Shown here piece after piece: positions 25,590 to 30,301 of a stretch of 30,301 bases of DNA. How positions within the stretch are numbered: the stretch's first letter is position 1; the number at the start of each line of letters is the position of its first letter. The stretch is from a virus. The notes below the pieces were generated by a model, which was given only the letters and a program-made list of their open reading frames with translations, was not told the origin of the DNA and ran no database searches. The stretch is from IMG/VR virus record IMGVR_UViG_3300025872_000209, positions 1 through 30,301 of that record; one strand, written 5' to 3'. A program made the position numbers and the translations under genes.

Positions 25590-25994
25590 ATGGCTTATAA
25601 TACCCCAGTAACCTCTACCACAAACTACGGTGTAGTTAAAGTTGGTAGTGGTATTAATGTAACTAACGGTGTCATTTCCGTAGTAGGAAACGAAACTGTA
25701 AATACATATCTAGTAAATAACGCAGCAAGTCCCTATACCCTAGATAGCGCAGGAACTACTCCAAATTACTACTTAGGCGTAGTTGGCACTGGCGCAGCGA
25801 TTACTATTAATCTAACTGCTGGCACAGATGGCAGAACAGTAGTCGTCAAAAGCGAAGCAGGACAAACAAGTGATATTACTATAGTGCCTAATGGCGCAGA
25901 AACCATTGAAAATGCAGCAAACTATACTATCCTTGCTGCTACAGATGGCAGTACAACTCTTATATTTCGCGGAACAAACTGGAACGTAGTCTAA
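25590..25994 (+). CDS. fibre-type protein (134 aa)
   Basis: NTPVTSTTNYGVVKVGSGIN and VTNGVISVV, typical of tail-fibre repeats, then the same C-terminal beta domain as the collagen-like protein (YYLGVVGTGAAITINLTAG..., IFRGTNWNVV). The domain shared by both suggests mixed or interchangeable fibre tips. Confidence 0.7.
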   Translation: MAYNTPVTSTTNYGVVKVGSGINVTNGVISVVGNETVNTYLVNNAASPYTLDSAGTTPNYYLGVVGTGAAITINLTAGTDGRTVVVKSEAGQTSDITIVPNGAETIENAANYTILAATDGSTTLIFRGTNWNVV

Positions 25995-26178
25995 GGAGAT
26001 AACGGGTTAATTTAACTTTGACGCAATTCTAGAGGTACCTGCTAGAGTTGCGGAGCGTTAATTGTAGTGTGGTTTCTTTGGCCTAGGGTGTAACAGCTTC
26101 TAGAGGGCTTGGACGGAGCAATCCAAGACATAGTTAGATTTTAATTATAACCTTTAAAAACCTTATAAAGTAGTAAAA
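25995..26178 (+). ncRNA. structured spacer RNA
   Basis: No gene. CGCAATTCTAG/CTAGAGTTGCG (26021-26053, 11 pairs with one G-U, 9-base loop) and CTTGGA/TCCAAG (26108-26128). No promoter or terminator found, so probably part of the fibre mRNA. Confidence 0.45.
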
Positions 26179-26394
26179 ATGTCAGCTTTAAAAATTCACA
26201 AATACTGGTGCCCTAAACAAGAACAAGATTACAAAACCATAATGCAAGCTGTAGATGACTTGGGCGCAGCCAGTCTAGCCTTAGCAACTAACGGCGCTCA
26301 AGCCTATACACAATTTTTACAAGCCCGCGATGAATTTCGAGAATGTTTTACACAGATAACTAAACACTATCGCTATGTAGAACAAGACAATTAA
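26179..26394 (+). CDS. hypothetical protein (71 aa)
   Basis: MSALKIHKYWCPKQEQDYKT then a helical pair (AVDDLGAASLALATNGAQAY, TQFLQARDEFRECFTQITKH). Weak ribosome site. Function unknown. Confidence 0.65.
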   Translation: MSALKIHKYWCPKQEQDYKTIMQAVDDLGAASLALATNGAQAYTQFLQARDEFRECFTQITKHYRYVEQDN

Positions 26395-26404
26395 AATTTT
26401 AATA

Positions 26405-26433
26405 TTGATTTTACTAGTATAGCCGTGTATAAT
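26405..26433 (+). promoter_or_regulatory. promoter for 26464 and following tRNAs
   Basis: TTGATT, 17 bp, TATAAT; leader with AAAGAG before the ATG at 26464. Confidence 0.7.
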
Positions 26434-26463
26434 AATTACTTCGGTGTTTGAAAAAGAGAAAAA

Positions 26464-26649
26464 ATGACAAAACAAGAAGCACTACTAATACTTCAAGCTC
26501 TGCCGGACAACACCGAAGTAACCATTATCCTAGGTAAGTATCCACAACCTAATCACTGGCAAATGCCCTACACAGTGCCATATCCACCAACACCCTACTG
26601 GCAAGACCCTTATAAGGTAACCTGTACTAGCTATGAAACCAAAACTTAA
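26464..26649 (+). CDS. hypothetical protein (61 aa)
   Basis: MTKQEALLILQALPDNTEVT, then a Pro/Tyr-rich tail (YPQPNHWQMPYTVPYPPTPY). Overlaps the next gene by 17 bases. Function unknown. Confidence 0.65.
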   Translation: MTKQEALLILQALPDNTEVTIILGKYPQPNHWQMPYTVPYPPTPYWQDPYKVTCTSYETKT

Positions 26650-26755
26650 ACCTCGTAATCCCTATGTGGCACTAGCACATAAACGACGTGCTGGCTCACA
26701 TACCAAAACACACAAGCAAGTTCGTGGCAAACTAAATCGTCAACTGGATGCATAA
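26633..26755 (+). CDS. conserved small basic phage protein (40 aa)
   Basis: MKPKLKPRNPYVALAHKRRA, then GSHTKTHKQVRGKLNRQLDA. The KPRNPxVALA..RxAGSHxK pattern is one of the most widespread tiny proteins of tailed phages, of unknown function. Its last codons and TAA lie inside tRNA-Lys (10-base overlap; the stop uses U8-A9-A10 of the tRNA). Confidence 0.85.
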   Translation: MKPKLKPRNPYVALAHKRRAGSHTKTHKQVRGKLNRQLDA

Positions 26756-26820
26756 CTCAACGGTAGAGTAACTGGCTTTTAACCAGTAAGTTGTGGGTTC
26801 AATTCCCTCTGCATCCACCA
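26746..26820 (+). tRNA. tRNA-Lys(TTT)
   Basis: Acceptor GGATGCA/TGCATCC, anticodon arm ACTGG CTTTTAA CCAGT, T arm GTGGG TTCAATT CCCTC (one T-T mismatch), encoded CCA. Overlaps the end of the preceding gene. Confidence 0.92.
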
Positions 26821-26880
26821 TATTAAAACACATTACTAAGAGTCCAGGTTCATAGCGTGGCATAGTGTGTTCCAATATGG
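26818..26880 (+). ncRNA. inter-tRNA hairpin domain 4
   Basis: CCATATTAAAACACA (26818-26832, starting with the CCA of tRNA-Lys) pairs with TGTGTTCCAATATGG (26866-26880) in 13 of 15 positions, ending in the GG that begins the next tRNA. Closely related to domain 2. Confidence 0.7.
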
Positions 26881-26979
26881 AAGGGTTGCTAATATTGGCC
26901 TTAGGGCGAGCCTTATAAACTCGTAAGCACTGTCCAGATAAGGCAGTTAATGTGGGTTCGATTCCCACCCCTTCTACCA
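26879..26979 (+). tRNA. tRNA-Ile(GAT)-like with ~25-nt excess in the 5' half
   Basis: Bases 26930-26979 are canonical: anticodon arm CTGTC CAGATAA GGCAG, 5-base variable loop TTAAT, T arm GTGGG TTCGATT CCCAC, acceptor CCCTTCT, A, CCA. The matching 5' acceptor GGAAGGG is at 26879-26885, leaving 44 bases where about 19 are normal. D arm probably CTTA/TAAG (26912-26926). Position 33 is A instead of U. Alternative reading: class II tRNA with 9-base anticodon loop CCTTATAAA. Confidence 0.6.
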
Positions 26980-26984
26980 TCAAT

Positions 26985-27077
26985 AGTGAGTTGGCTGAGC
27001 GGCTTAAGGCAGCGGTTTGCTAAACCGTCGATTCGGGTCAACCGGGTCCGTGGGTTCGAATCCCACACTCACTGCCA
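26985..27077 (+). tRNA. tRNA-Ser(GCT)
   Basis: Acceptor AGTGAGT/ACTCACT, anticodon arm GCGGT TTGCTAA ACCGT, long variable arm, T arm GTGGG TTCGAAT CCCAC, encoded CCA. Confidence 0.93.
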
Positions 27078-27088
27078 CGGAGAATACT

Positions 27089-27394
27089 ATGAACTATTCT
27101 ACAGAAACGCTTATAGCAGCACTAGATGCTATAATTACTAAAGCAAAAAATGTTAAACGAGGCGATAGCGTTAGCTGGAATTCCAGTGGCGGTACTGCTC
27201 GTGGTAAAGTTACTAAAGTTATTACAAGTGGCGAAGAACAAGTACCCGGTAGTAGCTTTAAGATTACTGGAACGCCTGATGATCCCGGTGCTTTAATCAG
27301 AGTATACCGGGAACAAGATGGCGAGTACAAGCCTACAGATACTATTGTAGGGCATAAAACAAAAACTCTAACAAAAATTCCTGCATTGGATTAA
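27089..27394 (+). CDS. Hva1/TUDOR-domain (DUF2945) protein (101 aa)
   Basis: GGAG ribosome site sets the start at 27089. VKRGDSVSWNSSGGTARGKV, TKVITSGEEQV, then GTPDDPGALIRVYRE and PTDTIVGHKTKTLTKI match the hypervirulence-associated TUDOR family (small SH3-like barrel, common in bacteria and phages). Function unknown; the fold could bind nucleic acid or peptides. Confidence 0.8.
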   Translation: MNYSTETLIAALDAIITKAKNVKRGDSVSWNSSGGTARGKVTKVITSGEEQVPGSSFKITGTPDDPGALIRVYREQDGEYKPTDTIVGHKTKTLTKIPALD

Positions 27395-27396
27395 TT

Positions 27397-27555
27397 ATGC
27401 CTTGCTATAAATGCTCAAATGGAAAATACAAGTACGGTCAAAAGGGCAACTGCCAATTTGACACACTAGAGGCTTGTAAGGCTGCTGAAGCAGCTATTCA
27501 TGCTCGCGAAGGCGACAAGGGAAAGAAACCTTACCCTAAACCGCCAAAAAAATAA
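27397..27555 (+). CDS. small Cys-rich phage protein (52 aa)
   Basis: MPCYKCSNGKYKYGQKGNCQ, then TLEACKAAEAAIHAREG and a Lys/Pro tail. The CYKCxNGKYKxGxxGxC pattern is a recurrent small protein of T4-like and other myophages, probably a zinc site. Two bases after the TUDOR gene. Confidence 0.78.
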   Translation: MPCYKCSNGKYKYGQKGNCQFDTLEACKAAEAAIHAREGDKGKKPYPKPPKK

Positions 27556-27557
27556 AT

Positions 27558-27634
27558 GCACCTATCGTCTAGCGGCCCAGGACAACTCCCTTTCACGGAG
27601 TAGATCGGGGGTTCGAATCCCCCTAGGTGTGCCA
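27558..27634 (+). tRNA. tRNA-Glu(TTC)
   Basis: Acceptor GCACCTA/TAGGTGT, anticodon arm ACTCC CTTTCAC GGAGT, T arm GGGGG TTCGAAT CCCCC, encoded CCA. Confidence 0.93.
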
Positions 27635-27638
27635 TATA

Positions 27639-27717
27639 CTGAGTGTATTGTCAGCCCGGTTAGACGGCCGAGCTTGGAACTCGGAGGCCGCAGGTTCAAA
27701 TCCTGCCACTCAGACCA
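27639..27717 (+). tRNA. tRNA-Pro(TGG)
   Basis: Acceptor CTGAGTG/CACTCAG, anticodon arm CCGAG CTTGGAA CTCGG, T arm GCAGG TTCAAAT CCTGC, encoded CCA. Confidence 0.93.
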
Positions 27718-27722
27718 GATAT

Positions 27723-27798
27723 GCCGCTTTAGCTGATGTGGTCATAGCATGGGCCTGAAGAGCCCGGGAACCTGGTTCGATTCCAGGAGGCGGTACCA
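27723..27798 (+). tRNA. tRNA-Phe(GAA)
   Basis: Acceptor GCCGCTT/AGGCGGT (two G-U), anticodon arm TGGGC CTGAAGA GCCCG, T arm CCTGG TTCGATT CCAGG, encoded CCA. Confidence 0.92.
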
Positions 27799-27911
27799 AT
27801 TCAGGTTAGCTATAGAACCTAAACCGCTATAGCCGTTACTAGCTGCGGCAGTGCTAGCGTCATCCATAACAGACGATACGGGTTATGCCGGACAGGTAAC
27901 CGGCTTTTTTC
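27799..27911 (+). ncRNA. structured RNA ending in a terminator
   Basis: AGGTT/AACCT (27804-27821), GCTATAG/CTATAGC alternative pairing, CTAGC/GCTAG (27840-27858), CATAAC/GTTATG (27865-27887), then GCCGG/CCGGC (27888-27905) and TTTTTT. Ends the tRNA run before the 27942 gene. Confidence 0.6.
27888..27911 (+). terminator. intrinsic terminator after tRNA-Glu-Pro-Phe
   Basis: GCCGG ACAGGTAA CCGGC followed by TTTTTT. Confidence 0.8.
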
Positions 27912-27941
27912 TTTTACACACACAACACACAAGGTTCTAAC

Positions 27942-28181
27942 ATGACAACTAAAAATCCGTACGAAATCCGCACTGAGTTGCTGCAACTTGCTCAGGGCTA
28001 CCTGCAACAGCAGTTTGAAGCCAACAAACAATTTGCAGAGCAAGCATTTCACCAAATGGTAGATCTTGGCAAAGTTCAGCCCGAAGACTGGGCTAAACAT
28101 ATGCCCAAGTTTTATGATTTTAAAGATATTCTAGAGAAAGCCAAGGAATTATACGGCTTTGTAAATAATGAAAGTCGCTGA
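27942..28181 (+). CDS. conserved-type phage protein (79 aa)
   Basis: MTTKNPYEIRTELLQLAQGY, a long amphipathic helix (LQQQFEANKQFAEQAFHQMV) and an acidic tail. The NPYEIR...LLxLAQ opening is familiar from uncharacterised T4-like phage proteins. The leader contains ACAAGG. Overlaps the next gene by 14 bases. Confidence 0.72.
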   Translation: MTTKNPYEIRTELLQLAQGYLQQQFEANKQFAEQAFHQMVDLGKVQPEDWAKHMPKFYDFKDILEKAKELYGFVNNESR

Positions 28182-28326
28182 TATGTGGCAGCGTGTCCTT
28201 GAGTTTGTTCGTCCGTACACACTCGAAGATTATGTCAAACAATACGGCCCTAAAGATCACAAAGAACTAGAAGATCTAGAAAAGCGCTGGCTTACTTCTA
28301 GTAACTGGTTCAATCGTTCACAATAA
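28168..28326 (+). CDS. hypothetical protein (52 aa)
   Basis: MKVADMWQRVLEFVRPYTLE, then DHKELEDLEKRWLTSSNWFN; helical, acidic, Trp-rich. Coupled to the preceding gene by overlap. Its stop lies 7 bases before tRNA-Met. Function unknown. Confidence 0.6.
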   Translation: MKVADMWQRVLEFVRPYTLEDYVKQYGPKDHKELEDLEKRWLTSSNWFNRSQ

Positions 28327-28333
28327 AAATTTT

Positions 28334-28407
28334 CGCGGAATAGAGTAAAGGTAACTCAGGAGTCTCATAAGCTCCAGATGGGGGTTCGATTCCCTCTTCC
28401 GCTACCA
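28334..28407 (+). tRNA. tRNA with CAT anticodon (Met, initiator or Ile2)
   Basis: Acceptor CGCGGAA/TTCCGCT with C1-T72 unpaired, D stem GAGT/ACTC, anticodon arm GGAGT CTCATAA GCTCC, T arm GGGGG TTCGATT CCCTC, encoded CCA. The open 1-72 pair is initiator-like, but the anticodon stem lacks the three G-C pairs of initiators. Confidence 0.88.
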
Positions 28408-28417
28408 AGGACCACAT

Positions 28418-28876
28418 ATGAGTGCAACAATTAAAAACTTAGAAAGTGCCCTAGCTGGTGAATCTATGGCACATATTAAATACTTGTACTTTGCAAAACT
28501 TGCTGAAGAACAAGGCTTCTGGGATGTAGCAGATCATTTCTACTGGACTGCAGATCAGGAGATTAAACACGCTTGGGGTCACCTTGAGTTGTTGATCGGT
28601 AAACCTAGTGTAGTAGAATCTCTTGAAATGGCAATTGCTGGCGAAACTTATGAGTATACAGAAATGTATCCTGAGTTTAAGCAAATTGCTAAAGCAGAAA
28701 AAAATCTTAAGATTGCAGCCGAGTTTCAAGAACAACAAACAGAATCTCAAGATCATGCTCAACGATTTGCTGAGGTTTTACAAAAAGCCGAAAAGCGATT
28801 TGCAGCTCTTGCTAAGGTAGAACAAAAACACGCTGAAGCATATAAACAAATTCTTAAAGGGGTAGACCATGAGTGA
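28418..28876 (+). CDS. rubrerythrin-like diiron protein
   Basis: 152 residues, AAGGA ribosome site. Four-helix ferritin-like bundle with two ligand pairs: E15 in ALAGESMAH with E48-H51 in DQEIKHAW, and E76 in MAIAGETYEYTEMYPEF with E102...H113 (AEFQEQQTESQDHAQ). Rubrerythrins reduce hydrogen peroxide at a diiron site using electrons from rubredoxin; the usual fused rubredoxin domain is missing here but is encoded by the next gene, which overlaps by 8 bases. Together they form a compact peroxide-detoxifying module. Confidence 0.88.
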   Translation: MSATIKNLESALAGESMAHIKYLYFAKLAEEQGFWDVADHFYWTADQEIKHAWGHLELLIGKPSVVESLEMAIAGETYEYTEMYPEFKQIAKAEKNLKIAAEFQEQQTESQDHAQRFAEVLQKAEKRFAALAKVEQKHAEAYKQILKGVDHE

Positions 28877-29012
28877 AGAGCACGTTTGTGTAGTTTGCGG
28901 CTGGGTTTATGAAGACAGCGAACTTGACGAGGGCATTCATTGGAACGACCTTGAAGACGATTTTGAATGTCCAGAGTGCGGCGTAGGCAAAAGTGACTTT
29001 GAGGTAATTTAA
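28869..29012 (+). CDS. rubredoxin
   Basis: 47 residues: CVVCGWVYEDSE and CPECGVGKSDFEVI provide the four Cys of the FeS4 site, with the invariant GWVYD-like and GKSDFE segments. Natural electron donor for the overlapping rubrerythrin gene. Length is at the short end for the family (usually ~53). Confidence 0.93.
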   Translation: MSEEHVCVVCGWVYEDSELDEGIHWNDLEDDFECPECGVGKSDFEVI

Positions 29013-29023
29013 GCCTACTAGTC

Positions 29024-29097
29024 CTCCCTATAGTGTAATGGCAGCATACCAGTCTCCAAAACTGTTGGTTGCGGTTCGAGTCCGTATGGGGAGGCCA
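29024..29097 (+). tRNA. tRNA-Trp(CCA)
   Basis: Acceptor CTCCCTA/TGGGGAG, anticodon arm CCAGT CTCCAAA ACTGT (outer pair mismatched), T arm TGCGG TTCGAGT CCGTA, encoded CCA. Confidence 0.9.
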
Positions 29098-29111
29098 AGA
29101 AAATTTTTGTC

Positions 29112-29140
29112 TTGACCCTAAATCGCAGATTTGCTATAAT
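29112..29140 (+). promoter_or_regulatory. promoter for 29170 and tRNA-Leu(TAA)
   Basis: TTGACC, 17 bp, TATAATATTATTTC; starts with TTGACCCTAAATC as at 19139. Confidence 0.82.
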
Positions 29141-29169
29141 ATTATTTCTGTGACAATTTAGGAATCCAA

Positions 29170-29385
29170 ATGCAAGCATTAAATCAAGTTACTAGCCCCA
29201 TGTTCTTGTTGCCTGCCTATGGTCGCCAGTATAAGACTCGTGAGCAAGTGCTCCGCGACTGGCAGGGTGGCAAAGACTTTCAAATTGAAGGTGGACCGTA
29301 TTGTTCGATCCGCGACCTTGACCTAATGCATAAGCAGTTCCAAAATATCTATATCCTCTACGACAGGGGAACTGTAGAAGTCTGA
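29170..29385 (+). CDS. conserved-type phage protein (71 aa)
   Basis: AGGAATCC ribosome site. FLLPAYGRQYKTREQVLRDW, then GGKDFQIEGGPYCSIRDLDL and NIYILYDRGTVEV: a small alpha/beta protein of a pattern common in large phages (LLPAYxRxYKxxxxVxxDW). Function unknown. Confidence 0.75.
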   Translation: MQALNQVTSPMFLLPAYGRQYKTREQVLRDWQGGKDFQIEGGPYCSIRDLDLMHKQFQNIYILYDRGTVEV

Positions 29386-29390
29386 TCTAA

Positions 29391-29476
29391 GCCCCGGTGG
29401 TGGAATCGGTAGACACAAGGGACTTAAAATCCCTCGCTGAAAATGCGTGCCGGTTCGAGTCCGGCTCGGGGCACCA
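29391..29476 (+). tRNA. tRNA-Leu(TAA)
   Basis: Acceptor GCCCCGG/TCGGGGC, anticodon arm AGGGA CTTAAAA TCCCT, class II variable arm, T arm GCCGG TTCGAGT CCGGC, encoded CCA. Confidence 0.93.
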
Positions 29477-29626
29477 TAACACTAGACCCGAAAGCGATGC
29501 AGGCCCAGCTAGCCTGACCTGACTATCAAGGATAGACCTCTCCCACTACTGCTTAGCCGCAGACCCCTAGTAGGGATGCCCGACTACGATTGGCATTAAA
29601 CGGATATGATAGTGTCTAGTATTATG
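29475..29626 (+). ncRNA. structured RNA domain 5, after tRNA-Leu(TAA)
   Basis: CATAACACTAGAC (29475-29487, beginning in the CCA end) pairs with GTCTAGTATTATG (29614-29626), 12 of 13. Interior: CAGG/CCTG, CTATC/GATAG, CTACT/AGTAG extended by CCC/GGG around a bulge and enclosing CTGC/GCAG, TGCC/GGCA. No reading frame. Confidence 0.68.
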
Positions 29627-29641
29627 TTTAAAGGAACTTAA

Positions 29642-29839
29642 ATGAAGTATCCATACGCTACACTTAATATGTGTTTACACAGTATGCTTGGTTCACAAGA
29701 GCTAGTAGACAAATGGTACGAATCGCCCAATCGTGCATTTGGTATGCAGACTCCGCTTCAAATGCTTGAAAGTGGTGATGAACCTCGTAGAACAGTATAC
29801 AAGTATATCTTAGCACAACTTAACTATATTCCACAGTAG
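29642..29839 (+). CDS. phage protein (65 aa) ending inside a tRNA
   Basis: AGGAAC ribosome site. MKYPYATLNMCLHSMLGSQE, then WYESPNRAFGMQTPLQMLES and an amphipathic helix. The RAFGMQTPLQML part resembles the DNA-binding toxin/antitoxin-like MbcA/Xre C-terminal pattern (NxAFxGxxPLxLL), but the link is weak. Its TAG is formed by U8-A9-G10 of tRNA-Asn. Confidence 0.75.
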   Translation: MKYPYATLNMCLHSMLGSQELVDKWYESPNRAFGMQTPLQMLESGDEPRRTVYKYILAQLNYIPQ

Positions 29840-29904
29840 CTCAGCGGTAGAGCAGTTGACTGTTAATCAATTGGTCGTTGGTTCGATCCCAGCCTGTGGA
29901 GCCA
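29830..29904 (+). tRNA. tRNA-Asn(GTT)
   Basis: Acceptor TCCACAG/CTGTGGA, anticodon arm GTTGA CTGTTAA TCAAT, T arm GTTGG TTCGATC CCAGC, encoded CCA. First 10 bases are also the end of the preceding gene. Confidence 0.94.
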
Positions 29905-29906
29905 AG

Positions 29907-29980
29907 TGGGGTATAGTGAAACGGTATCACACAGGATTTTGATTCCCATATTCTTGGTTCGACTCCAAGTACCCCTGCCA
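29907..29980 (+). tRNA. tRNA-Gln(TTG)
   Basis: Acceptor TGGGGTA/TACCCCT (1-72 T-T), D stem GTGA/TCAC, anticodon loop TTTTGAT, T arm CTTGG TTCGACT CCAAG, encoded CCA. Two of five anticodon-stem pairs (CAGGA/TCCCA) are mismatched. Confidence 0.85.
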
Positions 29981-29986
29981 CAAATC

Positions 29987-30301
29987 ATGAAACAATTCGA
30001 CCTAGACGAAATCAAACAATTTATTAGTGCTCAGAGTCCAGACACCAAGATATACTTGGGCGCAGACAGTGAGCGTGTAAGTGGTGGCAACTGCTGGATG
30101 GCTGAATACTACCTAGCTGTTGTAGTCCACCTGGAGGGCAAGCACGGCTGTAAAATATTTGGTCAGATTACTCGTGAGCGAGACTACGACCAACGCCGAG
30201 ACAAGCCTGCACTCAGACTAATGGGCGAAGTTTACAAAGTAGCCCAGCTATTTAATGAGCTAAGCGACGTCCTACAAGATCGTCATGTAGAAGTACATCT
30301 A
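29987..30301 (+). CDS. YkuK-like RNase H-fold protein (partial)
   Basis: 105 codons from ATG 29987, open at the window edge. IYLGADSERVSGGNCWMAEY, then YLAVVVHLEGKHGCKIFGQI, RERDYDQRRDKPALRLMGEV, and the beginning of a strand VEVHL match the DUF458/YkuK RNase H-like family. The GADSE acid and the DKPALRL helix are its hallmarks. Function unproven in bacteria; a nuclease is plausible. No strong ribosome site; it directly follows tRNA-Gln. Confidence 0.8.
   Translation, partial: MKQFDLDEIKQFISAQSPDTKIYLGADSERVSGGNCWMAEYYLAVVVHLEGKHGCKIFGQITRERDYDQRRDKPALRLMGEVYKVAQLFNELSDVLQDRHVEVHL

Overview
The window is part of a tailed, double-stranded DNA bacteriophage genome (Caudoviricetes). It carries a portal/TerL/TerS packaging block, a secreted endolysin, tail-fibre-type proteins, 16 tRNA genes or tRNA-like genes with encoded CCA ends, and dozens of very short genes joined by ATGA or TAATG overlaps. 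Many perfect sigma70-type promoters (TTGAC-N17-TATAAT) and a Sec signal peptide on the lysin point to an ordinary bacterial host, probably Gram-negative. Nothing here names the host.

Layout. (1) 1-3120, minus strand: TerS, TerL, an HNH protein and the start of the portal. (2) 3.3-9.5 kb, plus strand: a cassette-like, probably early region of different base composition. It holds small proteins, three of the four copies of an HTH-like family, two SprT-like metallopeptidases, a HAD phosphatase, a DEDD exonuclease and a SemiSWEET. The cassettes are separated by near-identical intergenic modules of hairpin, GGCGCC, leftward promoter and TTGTAAC repeats. The region ends in a repeat-rich control region and a ~400-nt RNA with its own promoter and terminator and an intact hammerhead ribozyme core at its 3' end. 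(3) 9.6-17.8 kb, minus strand: one long chain of overlapping small genes with SleB-type lysin, ThyX, TerC and a fourth HTH copy, ending with a promoter and a structured RNA at 10.84-11.0 kb. (4) 17.9-30.3 kb, plus strand: nucleotide and DNA-repair genes (dATP/dGTP diphosphohydrolase-like, calcineurin-like phosphoesterase, UV endonuclease), then tRNAs interleaved with structured RNA domains, fibre/collagen-like proteins, a rubrerythrin-rubredoxin pair and a YkuK-like protein cut by the window edge. Transcription diverges near 3.2 and 17.9 kb and converges at a bidirectional terminator near 9.64 kb.

The most unusual feature is the amount of untranslated structured RNA. It includes the hammerhead-bearing transcript (9100-9511), a leader or small RNA with two alternative folds (10840-11008), a structured leader before the dNTP diphosphohydrolase (18205-18405), and a family of RNA domains between tRNAs. 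In that family a long closing helix takes in the CCA end of the upstream tRNA and, twice, the first GG of the next tRNA. A second theme is a set of six leftward promoters with exactly 18-bp spacers, one at the 3' end of each plus-strand unit between 3.7 and 9.5 kb.
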